Source: Nonomuraea pusilla (GTDB lineage Bacteria > Actinomycetota > Actinomycetes > Streptosporangiales > Streptosporangiaceae). Taken from it: 64,000 nucleotides of DNA. Shown one piece after another: positions 52,630-61,288 of this stretch (position 1 is its first letter; every line of letters begins with the position of its first letter). The translations under genes and the position numbers were made by a program. Location: the NCBI RefSeq assembly GCF_900109355.1, contig NZ_FOBF01000004.1:434001-498000 (forward strand). Direction: 5' to 3'. The notes beneath the pieces are model-generated. The model was not told the origin of the DNA. It made no database searches and worked only from the letters and a program-made list of their open reading frames with translations.

Positions 52630-53559
52630 GTGACTGTGACGACCAACGGTTCCCCCGACAACCCTTGGGGTGACACGAAGACCAACGCGCCTTCCAACGG
52701 CGTCAACCTGGGCCCGACGCAGCGCCCCAGACCGGTCTTCCCCGACCCGGTGCCGCCCGCCGTGCACGGGCCCGCCCGGGTCGTCGCGATGGTCAACCAG
52801 AAGGGCGGGGTCGGCAAGACCACCACCACCATCAACCTGGGCGCGGCGCTCGTCGAGTGCGGCCTGAAGGTGCTGCTCGTCGACTTCGACCCGCAGGGCG
52901 CGCTCTCCGTCGGCCTGGGCATCAACCCGCTCCAGCTCGACCTGACCGTCTACAACCTGCTGATGGACCGCGGCGTCACCGCCGAGGACGTCCTGCTGGA
53001 GACCGGCGTCGAAGGGCTCGACCTGCTGCCGAGCAACATCGACCTGTCGGCCGCCGAGGTGCAGCTCGTCACCGAGGTCGCTCGCGAGCAGGTGCTGGGC
53101 CGCGTCATCAAGCCGCTGCTGCCGCACTACGACGTCTGCCTCATCGACTGCCAGCCGTCGCTCGGCCTGCTCACCATCAACGCCCTCACCTGCGCCCACG
53201 GCGTCATGGTGCCGCTGGAGTGCGAGTTCTTCGCCCTGCGCGGAGTCGCGCTGCTCATGGACACCATCTCCAAGGTCCAGGAGCGGCTCAACGACGAGCT
53301 CGAGATCGAGGGCCTGCTCGCCACCATGTACGACGCGCGCACCCTGCACGGCCGCGAGGTGCTGGCCCGCGTCGTCGAGGCGTTCGGCGACAAGGTCTTC
53401 CACACGGTGATCAACAGGACGGTCCGCTTCCCCGACGCCACCGTCGCCGGAGAGCCGATCACCACCTTCGACCCGTCGTCGCTCGGCGCCAACGCCTACC
53501 GCGAGCTGGCCAGAGAAGTGCTCTCGCGCTGGCCCGCGCCTGCCACAATGGCCAGGTGA
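52630..53559 (+). CDS. ParA/Soj-like chromosome-partitioning ATPase
   Basis: A 309-residue ATPase of the ParA/MinD superfamily. A Pro/Asn-rich N-terminal tail of about 48 residues precedes the deviant Walker A KGGVGKT (58-64, Lys63), followed by LLVDFDPQGALSVGLG and YDVCLIDCQPSLGLLT (Walker B). It is not the parA of the oriC-proximal parAB locus but the ParA-like protein linked to scpAB, in overlapping order with scpA. It probably helps load or position condensin-type complexes. GTG 52630 has AGGGAGG upstream; the stop overlaps scpA (GTGA). Confidence 0.92.
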   Translation: MTVTTNGSPDNPWGDTKTNAPSNGVNLGPTQRPRPVFPDPVPPAVHGPARVVAMVNQKGGVGKTTTTINLGAALVECGLKVLLVDFDPQGALSVGLGINPLQLDLTVYNLLMDRGVTAEDVLLETGVEGLDLLPSNIDLSAAEVQLVTEVAREQVLGRVIKPLLPHYDVCLIDCQPSLGLLTINALTCAHGVMVPLECEFFALRGVALLMDTISKVQERLNDELEIEGLLATMYDARTLHGREVLARVVEAFGDKVFHTVINRTVRFPDATVAGEPITTFDPSSLGANAYRELAREVLSRWPAPATMAR

Positions 53560-54377
53560 CCGCAGAGCAGACCGGGCAAGGGGGATTCCAGGTCCACCTG
53601 GACGTCTTCGAAGGCCCCTTCGACCTGCTCCTCGGCCTCATCGCCAAGCACAAGCTCGACATCACCGAGGTCTCGCTCTCCAAGGTCACCGACGAGTTCA
53701 TCGCCTACATCCGCTCGCGCGGCCCCGAGTGGGACCTCGACCAGACCAGCCACTTCCTGCTGGTCGCGGCCACCCTGCTCGACCTGAAGGCGGCCAGGCT
53801 GCTGCCCTCGGGCGAGGTGGAGGACGAGGAGGACCTCGCCCTCCTGGAGGCCCGAGACCTGCTGTTCGCCCGGCTGCTGCAGTACAAGGCGTACAAGGAG
53901 GTGGCCAAGGTCTTCGCGGGCCGCATGGCCGAGGAGGCGCTGCGCTTCCCCCGTACGGTGCCGATGGAGCCGCAGTTCGCGAACCTGCTGCCCGAGCTGA
54001 TCCTCGGCATCGGGCCCGAGCAGCTCGCCAAGATCGCAGCCAGGGCGTTCACCCCGAAGGCCCCGCCCACCGTCAGCCTCGGCCACGTCTACCAGCCGCT
54101 GGCCAGCGTCAGGGAGCAGGCCGCGATCCTCGTCCGGCACCTGCGGCGGCTGCGCAAGGCCACGTTCCGCACGCTGGTGGCCGACTGCCAGGGCACGTTC
54201 GAGGTGATCGCGCGCTTCCTGGCGGTGCTGGAGCTGTTCAGGGAGTCGGCGGTGACGTTCGAGCAGGTCGAACCGCTCGGCGACCTGCACGTGACCTGGA
54301 CGGGCTCCGACGACGGCGACGTCGCCGTGGGCGACGACTACGAGGAATCCGCGGAGAGACCTACCGATGACGCATGA
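53556..54377 (+). CDS. scpA: segregation and condensation protein A
   Basis: A 273-residue kleisin, partner of Smc and ScpB in the condensin complex. FQVHLDVFEGPFDLLLGLIA and HKLDITEVSLSKVTDEFIAY are the signature N-terminal helices contacting Smc; the C-terminal winged helix (about 180-245) contacts the other Smc head. GTG 53556 overlaps the parA stop. ATG of scpB lies 11 bp before the scpA stop. Confidence 0.95.
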   Translation: MTAEQTGQGGFQVHLDVFEGPFDLLLGLIAKHKLDITEVSLSKVTDEFIAYIRSRGPEWDLDQTSHFLLVAATLLDLKAARLLPSGEVEDEEDLALLEARDLLFARLLQYKAYKEVAKVFAGRMAEEALRFPRTVPMEPQFANLLPELILGIGPEQLAKIAARAFTPKAPPTVSLGHVYQPLASVREQAAILVRHLRRLRKATFRTLVADCQGTFEVIARFLAVLELFRESAVTFEQVEPLGDLHVTWTGSDDGDVAVGDDYEESAERPTDDA

Positions 54378-55314
54378 CCCCACCTCCCGTACGCCGCCGC
54401 TGCCCGCGTGGATGACCCTGCCGGGGTCGCTCGCCGGCCCGGGGACCCCGGCGGGGGAGCGGCCCGAGCAGTCCGAGGCGTCGGCGCAGGAGGAGCCCGA
54501 GCCCCCGGCCCCCGTGGCGTCGGCGCAGGAGGAGCCCGACGCCGGGGCTCCTGTGGCTCCGGTGCGGGAGGAGCCCGACGCCGGGGCTCCCGTGGCTCCG
54601 GTGCGGGAGGGGCCCGAGGCGGACGCTTCCGCGGCCTCCGTCCGCGAGGAGCCCGCGGCCGCCGTGCCCCCCGCACGGCCCCCTGCGCGGGAGGAGCGCG
54701 AGGCTGTGACCTCCCTTCCCCCTGCGCGGGAGGAGGCCGGGGACACGGTGGAGGAGGAGACCGCCGGGCGGGGGCCCTCGCTGGAGGCCGCGCTGGAGGC
54801 GATCCTGCTGGTCGTCGACGAGCCCGTCGCCGAGATCACCCTGGCCCAGGTGCTGGAACGCCCCACCCAGGAGGTCGCGGCGGCGCTGCGGCGGCTCTCG
54901 GCGGAATACACGGCCTCCGGGCGGGGTTTTGACTTGCGGGACGTCGCGGGCGGCTGGCGGTTCTACACGCGGGCCGACTGCGCCCCGCTGGTCGAGCGGT
55001 TCGTACGCGACGGCCAGCAGACGCGGCTCACCCAGGCCGCGCTGGAAACACTCGCGGTCGTGGCCTACCGGCAACCGGTGAGCCGCGCCCGCGTCGCCGC
55101 GATCCGCGGCGTCAACAGCGACGGCGTCATGCGGACGCTCGTCGCCAGGGGCCTGGTCGAAGAGGCCGGCACCGACCCGGAGAGCCAAGCGGTGCTCTAC
55201 CGGACAAGCTCATACTTCCTTGAACGTCTGGGACTACGGGACCTGAGCGAGCTCCCCGAGCTCGCGCCCTTCCTCCCCGACGACGTGGAGAACCTCGAGG
55301 AGACAGCAAAGTGA
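54367..55314 (+). CDS. scpB: segregation and condensation protein B with long acidic N-terminal extension
   Basis: The core ScpB, two winged helices (about 140-305: LEAALEAILLVVDEPVAEIT; LAVVAYRQPVSRARVAAIRG), is complete. About 135 residues rich in Glu, Pro and Ala precede it, including nearly exact 13-residue repeats (EEPDAGAPVAPVR) encoded by 39-bp DNA duplications near 54530-54610. ScpB is usually about 180-230 residues, so this tail is long and probably disordered. ATG 54367 overlaps scpA by 11 bp. Confidence 0.94.
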   Translation: MTHDPTSRTPPLPAWMTLPGSLAGPGTPAGERPEQSEASAQEEPEPPAPVASAQEEPDAGAPVAPVREEPDAGAPVAPVREGPEADASAASVREEPAAAVPPARPPAREEREAVTSLPPAREEAGDTVEEETAGRGPSLEAALEAILLVVDEPVAEITLAQVLERPTQEVAAALRRLSAEYTASGRGFDLRDVAGGWRFYTRADCAPLVERFVRDGQQTRLTQAALETLAVVAYRQPVSRARVAAIRGVNSDGVMRTLVARGLVEEAGTDPESQAVLYRTSSYFLERLGLRDLSELPELAPFLPDDVENLEETAK

Positions 55315-57158
55315 TCAACAGGCGCAGCACCCCGTCCGGTGATGGACGCGGTCGTGGACGAGCCGGCGGCTCCGGCCGCGGCGGGCGTCCCGCCTTCCGC
55401 TCGGGCGACGCGCGCGGGGGTTCCCGCGGCGACGCCTTCCGTGACGACTCCCGCGGCGGCCCCCGCCGCGACGACTCCCGTGGCGGCCCCCGCCGCGACG
55501 ATTCCCGCGACTCCCGCGACTCCGGCGGCTTCCGCGACTCCCGCAGCCGCGACTCGCGGGACTTCCGGGGCTCCGGCCCCCGCGACTCCCGCGACTCCCG
55601 CGACTCGCGCGGCGGCTTCCGCGACTCCCGTGGCTCCCGCGACGACGTCCGTTCCGACTCCTTCCGTTCCGACTCGTTCCGGGCCGACTCCAGGACCGGT
55701 TCCCGCGCGGGCGAGCGGGGCGGCTCCCGGTTCGCCGCCCGTGACGACGCGCGCGACGCGCTGCGGGCCGACCGCAGCGGCTCCCGCGCCAGGTACGGCC
55801 GCTCTCCGGGCCGCGAGGACCGCGTCCAGGGCCGGGTCCAGGAGCGCGGCTACGACCGCGACCGCGCAGGTGGCGGCAGGGGCGACGGCTACCGTCCCGA
55901 GCGCTCTCCCAGCGGCGACGGCGGCTACGACCGCCCCGGGCGCTTCGACCGCCCGGGCAGGGACGACCGCCGCGGCAGGGACGACCGCTCCGACCGGTTC
56001 CGCAGGGACGACCGTTCCGGCCGCGACGACCGTTCCGAGCGTTTCAACCGCGACGACCGTTCCGAGCGTCCCGGCCGCGACGATCGGTCCGGGCGTTTCG
56101 AGCGGCCGTCCCGCGAGGGCGGGGGGCAGGAGCGCGGCGCCCTGCGCGCCGGCCGCGGCGGGCGTCCCGAGCAGGGCGGGCGCGGCCAGGCCGCCCCGAC
56201 GGCCGCGTCCTCCCGCAGCAGGTACGGACGCGGCGACGACGACGCCCGCGGACCGCGCGCCTCCAGGAGGGACGGCGCCCCGAGGCGTGACGGGTTCCAG
56301 ACGATCGGCGACTCCGCGCGCCGCCCCGCCGAGCGGCAGCCGGCCAACCGGTTCAAGACGGCGCGCCAGCCGGTCCGCGACCGCGACTTCTACCCCGAGG
56401 GCTACACCGACGAGCGTGACACCACTGAGGTGCCGGGCGGCGTGCGCCTGCAGAAGGTGCTCGCCCAGGCGGGCGTGGCCAGCCGCCGCGCCTGCGAGGA
56501 GATGATCGGCGACGGCCGCGTCACCGTGAACGGCCAGGTCGTGCGGCGCTTCGGCGCGAAGGTCGACCCGGCCACGCAGATCATCCACGTCGATGGCAAG
56601 CGCATCCCCACCGCGCCCGACCTGGTGTACTACGCGCTGAACAAGCCCATCGGCGTCGTCTCCACCATGGACGACCCGCAGGGCCGCCCGTGCCTGGCCG
56701 ACTACGTGCAGGAGCTCGCGCCGCGGCTGTTCCACGTGGGCAGGCTCGACACCGAGACCGAGGGCCTGCTGCTGCTCACCAACGACGGCGAGCTGGCCAA
56801 CCGGCTGACCCACCCGAGCTACGGCGTGCAGAAGAAGTACTGGGCGAAGGTGCCGGGGCCGATCCCGCGCGACCTGGGCCGCAGGCTCAAGCAGGGCATC
56901 GAGCTGGAGGACGGCATCGCCAGGGCCGACAGCTTCGCCATCGTGCAGGAGCACGCCCAGCAGGCGCTGGTCGAGGTCGTCCTGCACGAGGGCCGCAAGC
57001 ACGTCGTCAGGCGCATGCTGGAGGAGGCCGGGCACCGCGTGATCGACCTGGCCAGGATCGAGTTCGGTCCGGTCAAGCTGGGCCGTACGAAGCCGGGCAC
57101 CGTCCGGGCGCTGACCCTGAAAGAGGTCGGTGACCTGTATGCGGCGGTAAAGCTGTAA
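55311..57158 (+). CDS. rluB: RluB-type 23S rRNA pseudouridine synthase with 370-residue disordered N-terminus
   Basis: The C-terminal 240 residues are a standard RsuA/RluB enzyme: S4 domain from about 375 (VRLQKVLAQAGVASRRACEE) and catalytic domain with GRLDTETEGLLLLTNDGE, Asp480 being the nucleophile. It is likely to make a pseudouridine in helix 89-93 region of 23S rRNA. The first 370 residues are almost entirely Arg, Asp, Gly and Ser, with SRDSRDS and DRSGRDDRS repeats, resembling RNA-binding disordered tails. GTG 55311 overlaps the scpB stop (GTGA). Confidence 0.94.
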   Translation: MINRRSTPSGDGRGRGRAGGSGRGGRPAFRSGDARGGSRGDAFRDDSRGGPRRDDSRGGPRRDDSRDSRDSGGFRDSRSRDSRDFRGSGPRDSRDSRDSRGGFRDSRGSRDDVRSDSFRSDSFRADSRTGSRAGERGGSRFAARDDARDALRADRSGSRARYGRSPGREDRVQGRVQERGYDRDRAGGGRGDGYRPERSPSGDGGYDRPGRFDRPGRDDRRGRDDRSDRFRRDDRSGRDDRSERFNRDDRSERPGRDDRSGRFERPSREGGGQERGALRAGRGGRPEQGGRGQAAPTAASSRSRYGRGDDDARGPRASRRDGAPRRDGFQTIGDSARRPAERQPANRFKTARQPVRDRDFYPEGYTDERDTTEVPGGVRLQKVLAQAGVASRRACEEMIGDGRVTVNGQVVRRFGAKVDPATQIIHVDGKRIPTAPDLVYYALNKPIGVVSTMDDPQGRPCLADYVQELAPRLFHVGRLDTETEGLLLLTNDGELANRLTHPSYGVQKKYWAKVPGPIPRDLGRRLKQGIELEDGIARADSFAIVQEHAQQALVEVVLHEGRKHVVRRMLEEAGHRVIDLARIEFGPVKLGRTKPGTVRALTLKEVGDLYAAVKL

Positions 57159-57174
57159 TCTGTCCGGAACGCAG

Positions 57175-57202
57175 GAGCCCGTGCGCAACCCGCACGGGCT
57201 CT
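57175..57202. terminator. hairpin between rluB and aroH
   Basis: GAGCC-GTGCG pairs with CGCAC-G-GGCTC (one bulged G) around a 5-nt loop, just 16 nt past rluB stop and 27 nt before the aroH ATG. It may end rluB transcripts or lie in the aroH leader. Confidence 0.45.
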
Positions 57203-57228
57203 CCCGCTTACAGGAGGGGACGAACCAC

Positions 57229-57588
57229 ATGGTGCGGGCGATCCGTGGGGCGATCCAGGTGGACGCCGACAGCCGCGGCGCGATCATCGAGGGGACGACC
57301 GAGCTGGTCACCGCCATCATGGAGCGCAACCAGCTGACCACCGACGACGTGATCAGCGTGCTGTTCACCGCCACGCCCGACCTGACGGCCGAGTTCCCCG
57401 CCCTCGCGGCGCGTAAGCTGGGGTTCCACGAGGTGCCGCTGATCTGCTGCACCGAGATCGACGTGCCGGGCGCGCTGCCCCGCGTGGTACGCCTCATGGC
57501 CCACGTCGAGACCGACCGTCCCCGGTCGGAGATCCAGCACGTGTACCTGCGCGGCGCGGTGGCGCTGCGGCAGGACATCGCTCAGTGA
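57229..57588 (+). CDS. aroH: monofunctional chorismate mutase (AroH class)
   Basis: A 119-residue enzyme converting chorismate to prephenate for phenylalanine and tyrosine synthesis. MVRAIRGAIQVDADSRGAII, the VLFTATPDLTAEFPALAARK segment (active-site Arg/Lys-lined cleft in the trimer) and RVVRLMAHVETDRPRSEIQHV identify AroH rather than the AroQ type. ATG 57229 with GGAGGGG upstream gives the standard length. It is followed after 75 bp by tyrA. Confidence 0.94.
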   Translation: MVRAIRGAIQVDADSRGAIIEGTTELVTAIMERNQLTTDDVISVLFTATPDLTAEFPALAARKLGFHEVPLICCTEIDVPGALPRVVRLMAHVETDRPRSEIQHVYLRGAVALRQDIAQ

Positions 57589-57663
57589 GCACCGCCACCA
57601 GAGAAACCAGCACCACGAGCACCGCCACACACCCATAACAGCCGGATATTTCAGGACAACGAG

Positions 57664-58749
57664 ATGGCCTCCGAACTCCGCACCGTGCTGGTCGTCGGCA
57701 CCGGTCTCATCGGCACCTCCGTGGCGCTGGCGCTGAGCCAGCGCGGCGTGCGCGTGCTGCTCGCCGACCGCGACCCGGCGGCGGTCCGCCTGGCCAGGGA
57801 GCTGGGCGCGGGCACGGAGTGGGAGCCGGAGCGCGAGCGGGCCGACCTGGCCGTCATCGCGGTGCCGCCCGCGTACGTGGCGGACGAGCTGCGGCGGCTG
57901 CAGGCGCTCGGCGCGGCGGCGTTCTACACCGACGTGGCCAGCGTCAAGGCCGAGCCGATCGAGCGGGCCGCCGCGACGGGCTGCGACATGGCCGCGTACG
58001 TGGCCTCGCACCCGCTCGCCGGGCGGGAGAAGTCGGGGCCCGGCGCGGCCAGGGGCGACCTGTTCCTCGGCCGCCCGTGGGCGCTGTGCCCCACCCCCGA
58101 GTCGGCCCCCGAGGCGAAGGCGGCCGTGCTGCGGCTGGTCGAGCTGTGCGGCGCCAACCCGGTGGAGGTGGGCGCCGACGAGCACGACCGCGCCGTGGCC
58201 GTCGTCTCGCACGCGCCGCACGTCACCGCGTCGGCGGTGGCCGCGCGCCTGGCCGACGCCACGGACGTCGCGCTCGGCCTGGCCGGGCAGGGCGTGCGCG
58301 ACGTCACCAGGATCGCGGGCGGCGACCCGGGCCTGTGGCTGGGCATCCTGTCGGGCAACGCCGCCCCCGTGGCCGAGGTGCTGGAGGCGGTGGCCCGTGA
58401 CCTCGCCGAGGCCGCGTCGGCGCTGCGCGCCCTCGCGGTCGGCGACGGCACCGCCGCCGAGGACCTGACCCAGCTGCTCAAGCGGGGCGTGGCCGGGCAC
58501 GGCCGCATCCCGGGCAAGCACGGCGGCCCCGCTCCCGCGTACGTCGTGGTGCAGGTCGTCATCGGCGACCGTCCCGGCCAGCTCGCCCGCCTGTTCCAGG
58601 TGTGCGACGAGGTCGGCGTCAACGTCGAGGACGTCCGGCTGGAGCACGCCCCCGGGCTGCCGCTGGGCGTCGCCGAGCTGTCGGTGCAGCCCGACGCCGC
58701 GGCCCCCCTCACCCAGGCCCTGCTCGAACGCGGCTGGAAGGTGCCCTGA
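57664..58749 (+). CDS. tyrA: prephenate dehydrogenase with ACT domain
   Basis: A 361-residue NAD(P)-dependent enzyme making 4-hydroxyphenylpyruvate. Rossmann motif VVGTGLIGTSVALAL (about 9-23) and the active-site segment SHPLAGREKSGPGAARGDLF (with the catalytic His) are followed by a helical domain. A C-terminal ACT domain (about 285-355: YVVVQVVIGDRPGQLARLFQ) probably senses tyrosine. ATG 57664. The adjoining aroH supplies its substrate. In many actinobacteria cmk follows directly; here it is 4.7 kb away. Confidence 0.94.
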   Translation: MASELRTVLVVGTGLIGTSVALALSQRGVRVLLADRDPAAVRLARELGAGTEWEPERERADLAVIAVPPAYVADELRRLQALGAAAFYTDVASVKAEPIERAAATGCDMAAYVASHPLAGREKSGPGAARGDLFLGRPWALCPTPESAPEAKAAVLRLVELCGANPVEVGADEHDRAVAVVSHAPHVTASAVAARLADATDVALGLAGQGVRDVTRIAGGDPGLWLGILSGNAAPVAEVLEAVARDLAEAASALRALAVGDGTAAEDLTQLLKRGVAGHGRIPGKHGGPAPAYVVVQVVIGDRPGQLARLFQVCDEVGVNVEDVRLEHAPGLPLGVAELSVQPDAAAPLTQALLERGWKVP

Positions 58750-58809
58750 CGTCCCTCGGCCGCGTTTCCCGCCAGGAGAGCGCGGCGCCCGCGGCGGGGT
58801 GCTCGTCTC

Positions 58810-59754
58810 TCAAGAAGCCGGGGCTCGGCTCTGACCGCTCCGCCGCAGGGTCAAGACGGCCGCGGCGGTGAAGGCCAGGGCCGCGCACCCGCACTGGGCG
58901 AGGGCCGTGGAGGTGGGCACCGACGGCAGGTCCCCCAGGTCGCCCAGGGCCGCCGCGGGCAGGAACAGCAGCAGCGCCGCCCGCCGGCCCACTGCGGAGC
59001 GGCACGCGTACCCGGCCGCCAGCGCGACCACGATCAGCCACGGCACCGGCTTCCAGCTCGTGAGGACGTGGTCGGCGATCGCGTCCACCCAGCGCGCGCG
59101 CACGATGGCCTTGCTGGCGACGAGCCCCGCCAGGGCGAGCGGCCCCCACAGCAGGAAGGCGCCCCGGGGGATCAGCCTGACCACGCGGCAGGCCACCGGC
59201 ATGAAGGCGATGACCAGCGCCATCACCTCGGCCAGCAGGAGGGCTCCGTAGTTCGGAGAGAACAGGCTGTCCAGATCCAGTACAGGGCCCGGGCGCTCGA
59301 TCTTGTGCAACGCGAACGCGACCACGGCGAGCACGGCGATCCACCGGCGGCCGAACAGCACGGCCAGTGCGGGCAGGGCCGCGACAAGGGCCGGCTCGGT
59401 CAGAAGGCGGATCGAGTGCGGTCGCTCCAGGAAGGCCGTGCCCCAGCGCAGGGATTCGGCGACCCGCAGCGGCACGGTCGCCACCTCGGAGACCAGCATC
59501 AGGAACGGCCACAGCGCCACGGCGACGGCCAGCCCGTCGCGCCAGGCGCCCGCGGAGACCGCGCCGAAGGCCCGCCGGGCGTGCACCCGCGCCGCACCCC
59601 ACAGCAGGTCGGCCACGTCGGCCAGGTCCGGGCGGGTCTGTCCTGGCCGTGCTCCCGCCTGCAGCACTCCCATCATCTCCGCCTCGTGCCGCGCCCGGTG
59701 GTCGCGGGGATAGCAGGCCAGGAGCCGCCGGTAGCGGTCTTCGAGCGGGCTCAC
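58810..59754 (-). CDS. polytopic membrane protein, PadR-linked
   Basis: A 314-residue protein. The N-terminal 60 residues (YRRLLACYPRDHRARHEAEM) match the soluble head of small permease-like proteins commonly paired with PadR regulators. Six or so membrane helices follow from about 70. ATG 59754 overlaps the PadR stop (ATGA), so the two are coupled. It is convergent with tyrA. Function unknown; a stress- or antibiotic-related membrane protein is typical of such pairs. Confidence 0.77.
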   Translation of the reverse strand: MSPLEDRYRRLLACYPRDHRARHEAEMMGVLQAGARPGQTRPDLADVADLLWGAARVHARRAFGAVSAGAWRDGLAVAVALWPFLMLVSEVATVPLRVAESLRWGTAFLERPHSIRLLTEPALVAALPALAVLFGRRWIAVLAVVAFALHKIERPGPVLDLDSLFSPNYGALLLAEVMALVIAFMPVACRVVRLIPRGAFLLWGPLALAGLVASKAIVRARWVDAIADHVLTSWKPVPWLIVVALAAGYACRSAVGRRAALLLFLPAAALGDLGDLPSVPTSTALAQCGCAALAFTAAAVLTLRRSGQSRAPAS

Positions 59755-60083
59755 GCCGTTCCTCCGGAGCCGATCACGCGCAGGCGTGCGGTGGCCGCCT
59801 TGGCGTGCCTGCGCATCCGCTCGGCCTCCGCCGCCAGTCTCGCAGCGCCGTCGCCGGTCAGCCGGTAGTAGCGGCGCACCCGGCCGTCGACGATCTCCTC
59901 CCGGTCCTCGGCGATCAGGCCCTCTCCCTGGAGCCGGTCGAAAGCGGCGTACAAGGTGCCGGCGCGCAGGCGGACCTGTCCGTCCGAGATGCGCTCGACG
60001 TCGGTGATGACGCCGTATCCGTGCTGTGGACCGGCAGCCAGCGCGGTCAGGATCAGGAAGGTCGGCTCCTGCATCTGTCTCAT
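59751..60083 (-). CDS. PadR-family transcriptional repressor
   Basis: A 110-residue winged-helix protein: ILTALAAGPQHGYGVITDVE, LRAGTLYAAFDRLQGEGLIA and VRRYYRLTGDGAARL are the PadR core, with a short C-terminal helix for dimerisation. ATG 60083. An AT-rich palindrome (60085-60104) directly upstream overlaps a TATATT -10 box that ends 6 nt before ATG, so it probably represses its own operon. Confidence 0.92.
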   Translation of the reverse strand: MRQMQEPTFLILTALAAGPQHGYGVITDVERISDGQVRLRAGTLYAAFDRLQGEGLIAEDREEIVDGRVRRYYRLTGDGAARLAAEAERMRRHAKAATARLRVIGSGGTA

Positions 60084-60084
60084 G

Positions 60085-60104
60085 TGATCAATATATATCG
60101 ATCA
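60085..60104. promoter_or_regulatory. PadR operon operator-promoter, AT-rich palindrome
   Basis: TGATCAATATATATCGATCA is a 20-bp palindrome with one mismatched pair, in an otherwise 70-plus percent GC region. The minus-strand -10 TATATT (60095-60090) lies inside it, 6 nt from the padR ATG. Binding by PadR would block transcription; this is inferred from placement and the known AT-rich palindromic sites of PadR repressors. Confidence 0.65.
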
Positions 60105-60191
60105 TCTACTTATGGAAGCGCTGGCGGCGGTGCGCGGGCGGTGGGGGCGCGGCGCGGCCGTCCTGGGCGTCGGCGCGCCGCGCGTCGGTGT

Positions 60192-60386
60192 TCAGCGTTC
60201 GGTGACCGCCTCGCTGACGGCGTTCGGGCCGTCGTACTGGCGGTCGGGCATGGCTTCCAGGGCCTTGACGATGTCGTCGCCCGCGCCGTGCTCGCGGGCG
60301 GCTCTGACGAGGTCGTCCTTGCCGGCCGGGTAGTCGACGCCGGACAGGTGTTTCTGCAGCTGGATCGGGTTCGGTGCGTTGCTCAT
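60192..60386 (-). CDS. DUF2795 small protein
   Basis: A 64-residue protein, NPIQLQKHLSGVDYPAGKDD and ALEAMPDRQYDGPNAVSEAV being the DUF2795 pattern, a small helical domain resembling histone-fold-like DNA-associated or stress proteins of actinobacteria. Function not established. ATG 60386 overlaps the stop of the glycosyltransferase gene (ATGA). Confidence 0.85.
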   Translation of the reverse strand: MSNAPNPIQLQKHLSGVDYPAGKDDLVRAAREHGAGDDIVKALEAMPDRQYDGPNAVSEAVTER

Positions 60387-61261
60387 AGGACGCCTGGTAC
60401 CCGGGGGCCGGCGGGGTAACGGGCGGGCCGGTCCAGCAGGTCCCTGGCCCGCTCCACGGCGGGCGGCAGCGGGCGGCGCGCGGCCAGCGCCGGACGCAGC
60501 CTGGGCGCGGCGTCGCGCAGCCCGCGCAGGCCCGCCCGCCCGCCGCCGAGGGCCGCCACCGCCCGCCTGGCCACCACGCTCCACGGACGCCGCAGCACGG
60601 CCGTCAGCAGCGCGTTGCGGACGGCCAGCGCCCGTCTGGCCTCCGGGTCGCGTGACGACGGCGACGGGTGGTGGTGCGCCACGACGCCGTCCACGTAGGA
60701 CAGCCCCCAGCCGGCCGCGGCCAGGTCGAGGGCGAGGCGTTCCTCCTCGCCGAAGAAGAACAGCACGTCGTCGAAGCCGCCCGCCCGCAGGAAGGCGTCC
60801 CTGCGCACGACCGCGCCGCAGGCGAGGAAGCCGAGGACGCCGGGGCCGGGCAGGTCGTCCTCGACGCCGAGCGGCGAGCGGGCCATCTCCTGCGAGACCG
60901 GGTCGAGCCGTTCCTCGGGGCCGACGAGGACGCGGGCGCCCAGCAGGGCCAGCCGCGGGTGGGCGTCGAACACGTCGGCGGCCAGGTCGAGCGCGCCGGG
61001 CGCCCACCAGGAGTCGTCGTCGGCGAAGGCGACGTACGGCGTCCTGGCCAGGCGCGCGCCGAGGTTGCGGGCGGGTGCGCCGAGGTTGGCGCCCGCCTCG
61101 ACGAGGTGCACGTCGGGGAAGTGGCGACGGACGAAGCCCGGGGTGCCGTCGGTGGAGCCGTTGTCCACGAGGATCACCGGGCGCGGGTGCAGGGGCAGCG
61201 ACCTCGCCAGCGCCCGCAGCCGGTTCCTGGTGGCCACGACCACCGTCACGCGTTCCACCAC
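60383..61261 (-). CDS. glycosyltransferase family 2
   Basis: A 292-residue GT-A glycosyltransferase. VTVVVATRNRLRALARSLPL and LVDNGSTDGTPGF form the nucleotide-sugar strand, and VAFADDDSWWAPGALDLAAD carries the DxD-like metal motif; FFFGEEERLALDLAAAGW contains the catalytic acid ED/EE pair. No membrane segment. GTG 61261; GTG 61258 is close behind. Donor and acceptor unknown. It shares a start/stop overlap with the DUF2795 gene and diverges from the TetR gene. Confidence 0.88.
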   Translation of the reverse strand: MVERVTVVVATRNRLRALARSLPLHPRPVILVDNGSTDGTPGFVRRHFPDVHLVEAGANLGAPARNLGARLARTPYVAFADDDSWWAPGALDLAADVFDAHPRLALLGARVLVGPEERLDPVSQEMARSPLGVEDDLPGPGVLGFLACGAVVRRDAFLRAGGFDDVLFFFGEEERLALDLAAAGWGLSYVDGVVAHHHPSPSSRDPEARRALAVRNALLTAVLRRPWSVVARRAVAALGGGRAGLRGLRDAAPRLRPALAARRPLPPAVERARDLLDRPARYPAGPRVPGVL

Positions 61262-61288
61262 GTCCGCCCTCTACCCGTATGTGCAGGC

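Noticed and set aside
60105-60191. Small gene between padR and DUF2795
   Set aside because: Only 87 bp with no start and ribosome site that give a plausible product.
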